This document shows, piece by piece, positions 1-5,673 of a stretch of DNA of 9,731 nt (position 1 is its first letter; each line of letters begins with the position of its first letter). Below the pieces are notes generated by a model that saw only the letters and a program-made list of their open reading frames with translations, made no database searches and was not told where the DNA came from. The position numbers and the translations under genes are program-made. This DNA is from Bacteroidales bacterium (GTDB lineage: Bacteria; Bacteroidota; Bacteroidia; Bacteroidales; ML635J-15), in NCBI GenBank assembly GCA_017997855.1, contig JAGOEF010000031.1, forward strand, positions 1 through 9,731, written 5' to 3'.

Positions 1-304
1 TCGGAAACCCACTGATGCCTTTATATTTTCGATTCGTGTGAAATTTGTCCTTTCGACCTGTCAGAATTTTATGCCCATATGCCTGATGCCCGACATCCCA
101 AACAAGTAAATCAACCGGGGTGTTATATACATAATGAAGAGCAACAGTAAGTTCAACTACCCCCAGCGAAGCACCCAGATGGCCGGGATTACACGATACT
201 GCATCGATAATGAAAGCCCGGAGCTCTTCGCAAAGCTGTGGCAATTCTTTGATATCAAGCCGGCGCAAGTCCTCCGGGTAGTTTATCTTCTCGAGTAGGC
301 CCAT
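1..304 (-). CDS. dxs: 1-deoxy-D-xylulose-5-phosphate synthase, N-terminal part (cut by window edge)
   Basis: Dxs condenses pyruvate and glyceraldehyde 3-phosphate, using thiamine diphosphate, to make 1-deoxy-D-xylulose 5-phosphate, the first step of the non-mevalonate isoprenoid pathway in the cytosol. Only the first 101 residues are in the window, reading leftward from an ATG at 304-302. They contain the family's N-terminal landmarks: a [11 protein letters not shown] segment (residues 38-48) with the His of the active site, and [17 protein letters not shown] (68-84), whose His belongs to the cofactor/substrate pocket. These are followed by [14 protein letters not shown] at the edge. Family members are about 620-640 residues, so most of the protein, including the pyrimidine-binding and C-terminal domains, lies outside. 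The gene is divergent from the OmpA-type gene, with about 165 bases between the two starts. The family assignment is very secure. Confidence 0.96.
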   Translation of the reverse strand, partial: MGLLEKINYPEDLRRLDIKELPQLCEELRAFIIDAVSCNPGHLGASLGVVELTVALHYVYNTPVDLLVWDVGHQAYGHKILTGRKDKFHTNRKYKGISGFP

Positions 305-338
305 GTAGTTACAAGTCTTACAAAATTTTTAGGCAAAG

Positions 339-346
339 CAAAAATA
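339..346 (-). promoter_or_regulatory. Possible -7 box of the dxs promoter
   Basis: Read on the minus strand this is TATTTTTG, a full match to the Bacteroidota -7 consensus TAnnTTTG. It would place transcription start roughly 25-30 bases before the dxs ATG. I found no TTG at the usual 19-21 base spacing, and the region is A/T-rich, so a chance match is possible. Confidence 0.35.
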
Positions 347-437
347 CTATTTTTTCGCATGTGCAGTTTATCAGATGATTAACAACAGGTTGTAAATAAA
401 ATTTTATTGCGCGTCAAAAAATAATTATTCAAGCGCT

Positions 438-445
438 TATCTTTG
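438..445 (+). promoter_or_regulatory. -7 box of the OmpA-type lipoprotein promoter
   Basis: TATCTTTG matches the Bacteroidota -7 consensus TAnnTTTG exactly. It would start transcription near 450-453, leaving a leader of about 18 bases before the ATG at 470. No TTG is present at the usual distance upstream, so the -33 element is weak or absent. An 8-base palindrome, AAGCGCTT (431-438), touches the box. The position of this box argues against the in-frame TTG at 443 as a start codon, because that codon overlaps the promoter. Confidence 0.5.
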
Positions 446-469
446 GTTGTTATACATAAAACGAAAATT

Positions 470-1495
470 ATGAAGAAAAGAATTATTGTTCCCCTGGCTG
501 TAGTAGCAATGCTGGTTGTTGTTTTTTCGTGTGTTCCTGCCCGTAAATTCGAGGAAGTAAAAACTGCAAAGGATCAATGCGAAAAAGAAAGAACCGATTT
601 GATGGGTGAAAACGAACGCTTAACCACTTCGAATAATGAGCTTCAAAGCGAAATGGAACGGATTAAACTGGCCATTAGTGCTCTCGAACGCGATACAGCT
701 ATTAAAGGGAATGCATACAGGACCCTTACGGGACAATATGATAAAATTAATCAACTGTATGAGCAACTTCTCGAAAATCAGTCAAAACTGAGAGAAGGTG
801 CTGATGCAGAGACTCAGAAAGCACTGAGAATGTTGCAGGAGACCCGTGATGAGCTTCAGAAAAAGGAAGATGAACTCAAAGCGCTGGAAGCACAACTGAA
901 TAAGGAAAGGGCAAATCTCGAAGCCCTCAGGGCTCAACTCGAGGTAAAAGAACGCGAAATTGAAGCGAAAAATAAAAAGGTTTCTGAGCTTCAGGCAATT
1001 CTCGATCGACAGGATTCTGTAATGAATGCCTTGCGCGAAAAAGTCAACAATGCATTACTGGGTTTTCAGGGTGATGGGCTAACCGTTACCATGAAAGATG
1101 GAAAAGTATATGTTTCGCTCGACGAAAAACTCTTGTTCAAATCGGGAAAATGGGAAGTTGATCCCAAAGGAAAGAACGCGTTGATTGAGCTTGCCAAGGT
1201 TCTTGAAAAAAACAAAGATATAAACATCATGATCGAAGGGCATACCGACAATCTCGCATATGCCGGCAATGGTAATATTGCTGACAACTGGGACCTTAGC
1301 GTTAAGAGGGCTACTGCCATTGTAAAAATCCTGTTAGAGAATTCGAGTATCGATCCTACCCGTTTAACAGCTGCCGGCAGGGGACAATATTTGCCTGTTG
1401 ACAATGCAAATACTCCGGAGGCACGAGCCAAAAACCGCAGAACCGAAATTATACTTACCCCAAAACTGGACGATTTGTACAATTTGTTTCATTAG
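470..1495 (+). CDS. OmpA-family lipoprotein with a long coiled-coil stalk
   Basis: Probable envelope lipoprotein that tethers the outer membrane to peptidoglycan, 341 residues. Residues 1-20 form a lipoprotein signal (MKKRIIVPLA, then a hydrophobic run) ending in VFS-C with the acylated Cys at 21. Residues about 30-195 are nearly all charged or helical, rich in E/K/Q/L with repeating leucines, and should form a coiled coil. Residues about 203-332 are an OmpA C-terminal domain. It has EGHTDN (256-261), then the ADNWDLSVKRA stretch (271-281) with the Asp and Arg expected to hold diaminopimelate peptide, then AAGRGQYLPVDNANTPEARAKNRRTEI. The ATG at 470 is preferred over an in-frame TTG at 443 because it starts directly with the basic signal peptide and the TTG lies in the promoter box. 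The gene appears to be monocistronic. Its own family is clear, but a specific role (Pal-like, cell shape, gliding-related) cannot be fixed from sequence. Confidence 0.9.
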   Translation: MKKRIIVPLAVVAMLVVVFSCVPARKFEEVKTAKDQCEKERTDLMGENERLTTSNNELQSEMERIKLAISALERDTAIKGNAYRTLTGQYDKINQLYEQLLENQSKLREGADAETQKALRMLQETRDELQKKEDELKALEAQLNKERANLEALRAQLEVKEREIEAKNKKVSELQAILDRQDSVMNALREKVNNALLGFQGDGLTVTMKDGKVYVSLDEKLLFKSGKWEVDPKGKNALIELAKVLEKNKDINIMIEGHTDNLAYAGNGNIADNWDLSVKRATAIVKILLENSSIDPTRLTAAGRGQYLPVDNANTPEARAKNRRTEIILTPKLDDLYNLFH

Positions 1496-1504
1496 TTGCT
1501 TGTT

Positions 1505-1542
1505 TTGATAATGATGTTCTGACATCTATTTTTGTAGCTTTG
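1505..1542 (+). promoter_or_regulatory. Promoter of the radical SAM-folK-tadA operon with two tandem -7 boxes
   Basis: Two exact matches to TAnnTTTG lie end to end: TATTTTTG at 1527-1534 and TAGCTTTG at 1535-1542. The first has a TTG at 1505-1507 with a 19-base gap, a full match to the Bacteroidota -33/-7 layout. The second has only ATG at 1511-1513 at 21 bases. Predicted starts fall about 1541 or 1549, giving leaders of roughly 12-20 bases before the ATG at 1562. Use of either box is inferred. Confidence 0.6.
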
Positions 1543-1561
1543 CAGCAATAACCCGATTGCT

Positions 1562-2560
1562 ATGCTGCTAACCGCGTATTTAAAAGCTGCCTCGGTAAAA
1601 CGAGTAACGAACCTGTTGCGGGTGTCACTGAACTATATCGGCTACATTTGGTTTCGCAGACTTATCTTTTCACATAAACCATTGGGTCTGAGCATCGAAA
1701 CATCAGCTGTATGTAACCTGGCTTGTCCTGCTTGTGCACAGGGAAGTGGTATAATCGACCGAAACAGGAGGTTCTTCGATTTCGAAAAATACAAGGAAAT
1801 TGTTGACACACTGGGGGATTATTTGTGGAATATAAATTTATATTTTCAGGGTGAGCCCTTGATGAATCCCAATCTGGACTTGTTTATTTCTTATGCAGCG
1901 GCCCGTAAAATACCGGTTACCGTGTCGACAAATGGCTACTGTCTGGAACATTTTGCCCGTAAACTGGTGAACTCGGGTCTCACAAAGTTAATTATCTCGG
2001 TCGATGGGATTACACCCGAAACGCACCAGGCTTACCGAATCAATTCCGATTTTAACAAACTTTGTGGCGGAATTCAGAAAATTGTTGCTGAAAAACGTAT
2101 TTCGAATTCCAGGTTTCCAATTCTTGAATCACAATTCCTCGTGATGAAGCACAATGAACACGAAATTGAACAATATGTGCGTTGGGCCAGACAAATGGGA
2201 TTCGATATAGTTCGTCTGAAATCGGTGCAGCTTGAGGCAAATGATATTTCACTGCTGCCTTCAGAAGCAAAATACTCAAGGTATTATTCCGGTAGTAATG
2301 GAGACATTAAAATTAAAAATCCATTGAAAAATCGTTGTTACCGAATGCTTTCGTCGGTTGTAGTCAGCGCCGATGCTGATGTGCTGCCCTGTTGCTTCGA
2401 TAAAACGGCTGCATGGCGCTATGGAAACCTGTATGTTAATACTATGCAACAGATTTTACAAAGCAACGAATCCCGAAAATTCAGGGAAATGGTGTTCAGT
2501 GCGCGTAAAAACATCGATATTTGTAAAAATTGTACCGAAGGGCTGAAAATTAAATATTAG
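1562..2560 (+). CDS. Radical SAM/SPASM-type protein of unknown substrate
   Basis: A 332-residue radical SAM enzyme. After about 42 N-terminal residues (a basic and hydrophobic leader, no clear signal peptide) comes the core barrel. CNLACPAC (51-58) supplies the CxxxCxxC cysteines 51, 55 and 58 for the SAM-binding 4Fe-4S cluster. FQGEP (95-99) is the GEP-type SAM-contact motif, followed by VSTNG (121-125) and IISVDG (144-149). The C-terminal part has a SPASM-like pattern, Cys259, Cys277-Cys278 in DVLPCCFD, and Cys321-x2-Cys324, which probably holds one auxiliary cluster. SPASM proteins commonly modify peptides or proteins, but some act on small molecules, and no precursor peptide gene is visible nearby. 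The stop TAG is followed at once by the folK ATG, so the two are almost certainly co-translated. The enzyme class is certain; the reaction is unknown. Confidence 0.9.
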   Translation: MLLTAYLKAASVKRVTNLLRVSLNYIGYIWFRRLIFSHKPLGLSIETSAVCNLACPACAQGSGIIDRNRRFFDFEKYKEIVDTLGDYLWNINLYFQGEPLMNPNLDLFISYAAARKIPVTVSTNGYCLEHFARKLVNSGLTKLIISVDGITPETHQAYRINSDFNKLCGGIQKIVAEKRISNSRFPILESQFLVMKHNEHEIEQYVRWARQMGFDIVRLKSVQLEANDISLLPSEAKYSRYYSGSNGDIKIKNPLKNRCYRMLSSVVVSADADVLPCCFDKTAAWRYGNLYVNTMQQILQSNESRKFREMVFSARKNIDICKNCTEGLKIKY

Positions 2561-3079
2561 ATGGAGAACCAAATACCGGCATACGAAGTGTTGCTTTCGA
2601 CGGGCGGAAATCTGGGAGATCGATGGCAAAATCTGGTGAAAACCCGCGAACTGGTTAGCAGCAGGGCTGGAGAATTAATTTCGGTTTCACCGGTATATAT
2701 ATCGGAGCCCTGGGGATTCCGGCATCAGAAATACTTCCTGAATCAGGTGCTGAATGTACGAACTACCTTGCCCATAGAGACGCTGTTGCACACCTTGCAG
2801 ACAATCGAGTCAGACTTGGGCCGGACAAAGAAAACAAGCACACATTACGAAGGTCGTACGGTGGATATCGACATACTTGATGCAGGTGCATTATACCGCA
2901 ACAGTCATAAGCTTGTAATTCCTCATCCTGCGCTGTGTAACCGGCTTTTTGTGCTTTTGCCCCTGAGAGATATTTTTCCCTGCTGGACACACCCCGTATC
3001 TGGCAAAAAAATTGATGAGTTAATAGCACTTTGTCCCGATAAATCAAAAATCCGAAAAATCAGCCATGCAAGTATTTGA
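2561..3079 (+). CDS. folK: 2-amino-4-hydroxy-6-hydroxymethyldihydropteridine pyrophosphokinase (HPPK)
   Basis: HPPK transfers pyrophosphate from ATP to 6-hydroxymethyl-7,8-dihydropterin, the step before dihydropteroate synthase in cytosolic folate synthesis. The 172 residues are of normal length for the family. Visible motifs in order: STGGNLGDR (13-21, usually GSNLGD), SPVYISEPWG (43-52), the ATP/pterin loop with Arg88 in LGR, EGRTVDIDIL (97-106) whose Asp102 and Asp104 should bind the two Mg ions, and IPHPALCNRLFVLLPL (120-135) with His122 and Arg128. The start codon follows directly on the preceding stop, with no ribosome-binding sequence. The last 14 bases overlap tadA in another frame. 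The gene sits in a three-gene operon with the radical SAM gene and tadA, and no other folate gene is in view. The assignment is secure. Confidence 0.95.
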   Translation: MENQIPAYEVLLSTGGNLGDRWQNLVKTRELVSSRAGELISVSPVYISEPWGFRHQKYFLNQVLNVRTTLPIETLLHTLQTIESDLGRTKKTSTHYEGRTVDIDILDAGALYRNSHKLVIPHPALCNRLFVLLPLRDIFPCWTHPVSGKKIDELIALCPDKSKIRKISHASI

Positions 3080-3509
3080 TGATGCATATTTTATGAAAAT
3101 GGCACTTGACGAGGCGCAGAAAGCACTGGCCAAAGACGAAGTTCCTGTTGGTGCCGTGGTTGTTTGCAACAACCGGGTGATTGCCCGCAGCCACAATCAA
3201 ACCGAAATGCTGCACGATGTTACAGCCCACGCCGAAATGCTGGCCATCACAGCAGCGGCAAACCATCTGGGTGCAAAATACCTCAAGGGATGCACGCTCT
3301 ACGTGACGGTGGAACCTTGCCTGATGTGTGCGGGTGCCCTTGCATGGTCACAGATCGATGCAATTGTTTATGGCGCTGATGATGATAAAAAAGGATTTTC
3401 GCGTTTTACAGTAGAAGCTTTGCATCCTTCGACTCAGGTAAGAAAAAATGTCATGCAGGAGGAATGCAGTCAACTGGTGACCGGTTTCTTCAGGAAAAAA
3501 CGAAAATAG
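3066..3509 (+). CDS. tadA: tRNA-specific adenosine deaminase
   Basis: TadA converts adenosine 34 of tRNA-Arg(ACG) to inosine so that the anticodon can read CGU, CGC and CGA. The 147 residues carry the cytidine/deoxycytidylate deaminase zinc site: HAE (55-57, His ligand and catalytic Glu) and PCLMC (84-88, two Cys ligands). VPVGAVVV (26-33) and the RSHN segment (41-44) are typical of the TadA core, and the C-terminal FFRKKRK is a basic tail as usual for tRNA contact. The length matches short bacterial TadA proteins. The ATG lies 14 bases before the end of folK, which suggests coupled translation. A hairpin terminator begins about 14 bases after the stop. A guanine or cytosine deaminase of the same fold is less likely given the motifs and basic tail. 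Confidence 0.93.
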   Translation: MQVFDDAYFMKMALDEAQKALAKDEVPVGAVVVCNNRVIARSHNQTEMLHDVTAHAEMLAITAAANHLGAKYLKGCTLYVTVEPCLMCAGALAWSQIDAIVYGADDDKKGFSRFTVEALHPSTQVRKNVMQEECSQLVTGFFRKKRK

Positions 3510-3522
3510 TTCAGACAACAAA

Positions 3523-3563
3523 AAATATCACCTTGAATAAACGCAGGGTGATGTTTATTTTTC
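3523..3563. terminator. Bidirectional hairpin terminator between tadA and the small membrane protein gene
   Basis: ATCACCTTG (3527-3535) pairs with CAGGGTGAT (3544-3552) over nine pairs, including one G-U, around the 8-base loop AATAAACG. An A-run on the left (3519-3525) and a T-rich run on the right (3554-3562) extend the stem and give a U-tract in both directions. It sits between two converging operons, and its right flank contains the stop codon of the minus-strand gene (3555-3557). Confidence 0.75.
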
Positions 3564-3767
3564 CATTCTTTTATTGCGCCGCTCAATGTTTTTACGGTTC
3601 ATCCGTCGCATAAAAAACATGGCCAACGATATAAACGAAAGAAGGTAGAACATGGCACTTAATTTAATGCCCAGTTCTCCGGTTTTGATAATGCCCAAAA
3701 CGAGGCAGAAAACGGCCATGCCAATCCAGGCGTATTCAATAATTACGGGTACTTTATTATTCTTCAT
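3555..3767 (-). CDS. Small two-helix membrane protein of unknown function
   Basis: I do not recognise this 70-residue protein. It has two hydrophobic stretches, about residues 8-27 and 35-53, joined by a short turn (KTGELGI), and a strongly basic tail (RRMNRKNIERRNKRMEK, 54-70). By the positive-inside rule both ends should face the cytoplasm. It is the last gene of the minus-strand operon. Its ATG overlaps the end of lptC by 11 bases, and it ends inside the shared terminator. The overlap, the sensible membrane topology and the placement right up to a terminator support it as a real gene. A role alongside LPS export or another envelope process is only suggested by context. Confidence 0.75.
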   Translation of the reverse strand: MKNNKVPVIIEYAWIGMAVFCLVLGIIKTGELGIKLSAMFYLLSFISLAMFFMRRMNRKNIERRNKRMEK

Positions 3768-4338
3768 CCTGTATAGTTATTGTTCCTTTGGGTTTAATAA
3801 TTTTCCATGCACTAAAATCCTGATTCGAGCGAAAACCATCCCCATAGATTATTTCATCCTGTGTGGTGATTCTCACAAAAGCATCCGAATAAATTTGTTC
3901 TGATTCGATATCCCAGTAAAGCAGTTCCGTGTTAATCTTTTCGTTTTGGCCAAAATTTACAGCTTCAACATTCTTCCGGGCTTCCCAGAGGTTTTTTGAG
4001 CTGTAGTACCGGGCGTACTCGCAAGTAAGTTGTCCGGCGACACGCAATTGTTCATTATAAAATTCCACCTTGAGTCCTTCGGGGTATTCGTCGTACGATT
4101 GGTCTTTTTTATCGTAACGGCAGAATTCGGAGGCTGTGAGCCGTACTTTAACCACAGCGGAGTCTGAATATATGGTTTCAATGTTTTTTACAATAATGCT
4201 GGGCAGTTCGGTTGGAGCAGTGAGCTGTGCCACTTTTTCCATGTCGTTGGTGCACGAAAAGAAAAGCACACCTATCACCAGGCTAATGGCGACAGGTGTG
4301 ACTCCCTGAAATTTCGATGTGCGGTTTGTGTTAATCAA
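3757..4338 (-). CDS. lptC: LPS export ABC transporter periplasmic protein LptC (lipoprotein form)
   Basis: LptC takes lipopolysaccharide from the LptBFG transporter in the inner membrane and passes it to the LptA-type bridge. The 193-residue product has an N-terminal hydrophobic segment (13-27) ending in VLFFSC, so Cys29 should be lipidated, in contrast to the E. coli form with a plain membrane anchor. The body shows the LptC beta-jellyroll pattern: CEYARYYSSKNLWEARKNVEAVN (106-128), INTELLYWDIESEQIYSD (135-152), VRITT, then IIYGDGFRSNQDFSAWKI (163-180). The only usable start is a TTG at 4338: an in-frame TGA lies 9 bases upstream, and the first internal ATG (codon 33) is past the lipobox. 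This start overlaps the TPR gene's end by 8 bases; the gene's own end overlaps the next gene by 11. The family is confident, the TTG start likely. Confidence 0.88.
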   Translation of the reverse strand: MINTNRTSKFQGVTPVAISLVIGVLFFSCTNDMEKVAQLTAPTELPSIIVKNIETIYSDSAVVKVRLTASEFCRYDKKDQSYDEYPEGLKVEFYNEQLRVAGQLTCEYARYYSSKNLWEARKNVEAVNFGQNEKINTELLYWDIESEQIYSDAFVRITTQDEIIYGDGFRSNQDFSAWKIIKPKGTITIQDEE

Positions 4339-5671
4339 TGCACCTCACCGTTGTTGTTTCGCTTACCCAGCAGCCCACGGTGTAGCTTTGGCCTTCGGTA
4401 ACATTATACCAGAAGAGTTTTTCGCGGGTCGGGAAGTACGAAGTATACTTACGGATTAAATCATTGGCATCGTCAGCTACGGTAGCATCTGCGTTTTTTG
4501 CTTTGATAAGCTGATCGACCACAACCCAGTAAATGGCTACTTTGTCAATTTCGTTTTCGCCACATCCGCCACCACCTGCTGCATAAGCTTTTGCAATAAC
4601 CAAATATGCTTTTCCATAGTTTGCATTAACACCCAGTGCCCGGCGTGCATAATCGCGTGCCTTGCTGTATTGCTTCAGGTTCAGGTATAAACTGGCAAGT
4701 TCATAGTACAGGTCTGCTTTAAGCGATTCGTCAGATTGCAGTTTGGCAGCTTCGAGATAATAAAACTCGGCTTTTTCGTAATTGTTTTTCAGGAAATAAA
4801 CCTTGGCAATTTTGTGTGCAGCTTCCGGTGTTTTTTCTTCGTTATACAGTGCTTCCGAAACTTTGGCATAGAGGTCGGTTGTCAAACAATCCTGATTCCT
4901 CGTTTTTTCCATCAGTTTGGCTATTTTCTTTTGCAACTCAATGTCGTTTGGGTTAGCCTCGAATTTTGGGGCGAATATCGAAACAATGGCATCGCAATCA
5001 GCAGCCCCGCTATTTACGAACATCTCTTCGACTTTGACGCCCAGTTCCCTGATTTTTTCGCGTTTTGCACTGTCTTCGGTCTCAGCAATCTGGGCTTCGA
5101 TTATGCCGGAAACGGTGGCATAGTTTTCAACTACAGTTTCTTTCGGCAGGCTGCCATTTTTGAATAATAAAATGGTAACGTTGGTGAAATAGCCCAAAAC
5201 CGAACTTTCTGATTTATTGCCAACCATTCCGATAGATTCCACATACAGTTTATAAGCTTGCATTGCACTATCGGGGCGGTATTTGAGAATGTCATTGGCT
5301 TTTCGGCCTTTCACGCGGCCTTCTTCGCCATAATACTGTATTCTCTGATCATAAATCATCAGCAAGGAGTCGATGTATTTCTCTTTTTCTACTTTATCAG
5401 CAGCCTTTTCGATCATGTAATCCAGAATTGTAGGACCATGAATGTAAAGGTTCTTGGTAGAAGCAGGGCAGTTGGTGTAGCACCACTTCCATGCAGGATA
5501 TGCATCCTTGTAGTTTTCCTGCTTGAAAAATTCAGTATAGGTCGATAGTTTAACCTTACATGTTTCGGGATCCGACCCGTAATCAGCTGCATTTTGAGCT
5601 TTCAGCACCAGTGAACTCATTAAAACCAGTGTCGAAACCAGCAATGCTCTTTTTGAAAAAACAGTTTTCAT
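4331..5671 (-). CDS. Secreted tetratricopeptide-repeat protein, function unknown
   Basis: A 446-residue exported protein. A signal peptide (residues 1-25, basic start, hydrophobic core, probable cut after LKA) is followed by an all-helical domain. The clearest TPR units are about 283-316 and 317-350, with the typical spacing of small and aromatic residues (VYFLKNNYEKAEFYYLEAA, then YYELASLYLNLKQYSKARDYARRAL); a third, about 351-390, is split by a Gly-rich turn AAGGGGCGEN. The C-terminus TVGCWVSETTTVRC is compact and looks like a conserved capping element. The mature part has eight cysteines (38, 64, 68, 226, 262, 370, 434, 444), which suggests disulfides in the periplasm. It lies 2 bases downstream of the barrel gene and overlaps lptC by 8 bases. 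TPRs mediate protein contacts; a scaffold or assembly role in envelope biogenesis is inferred from context only. Confidence 0.85.
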   Translation of the reverse strand: MKTVFSKRALLVSTLVLMSSLVLKAQNAADYGSDPETCKVKLSTYTEFFKQENYKDAYPAWKWCYTNCPASTKNLYIHGPTILDYMIEKAADKVEKEKYIDSLLMIYDQRIQYYGEEGRVKGRKANDILKYRPDSAMQAYKLYVESIGMVGNKSESSVLGYFTNVTILLFKNGSLPKETVVENYATVSGIIEAQIAETEDSAKREKIRELGVKVEEMFVNSGAADCDAIVSIFAPKFEANPNDIELQKKIAKLMEKTRNQDCLTTDLYAKVSEALYNEEKTPEAAHKIAKVYFLKNNYEKAEFYYLEAAKLQSDESLKADLYYELASLYLNLKQYSKARDYARRALGVNANYGKAYLVIAKAYAAGGGGCGENEIDKVAIYWVVVDQLIKAKNADATVADDANDLIRKYTSYFPTREKLFWYNVTEGQSYTVGCWVSETTTVRCID

Positions 5672-5673
5672 TT

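Noticed and set aside
443..469. Extended start (TTG at 443) for the OmpA-type lipoprotein
   Set aside because: It overlaps the -7 promoter box and would put nine odd residues before a normal basic signal-peptide start at 470.
1066..1482. Minus-strand open frame of 138 codons inside the OmpA-type gene
   Set aside because: Lies wholly opposite a well-supported OmpA domain, has a composition typical of an antisense frame and matches no family.
1496..1526. Possible terminator after the OmpA-type gene
   Set aside because: No stable hairpin with a T-run could be found; read-through into the next operon remains possible.
1562..3509. RiPP biosynthesis cluster around the radical SAM/SPASM gene
   Set aside because: No small precursor peptide, peptidase or exporter is seen on either side; neighbours are folK and tadA.
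3652..3903. Plus-strand frame of 83 codons across the small membrane gene and the lptC end
   Set aside because: Crosses the junction of two overlapping minus-strand genes that have clear coding character; no promoter.
4736..5167. Plus-strand open frame of 143 codons opposite the TPR gene
   Set aside because: Phe-rich, low-complexity translation caused by Lys/Glu codons on the other strand; no start context or neighbours.
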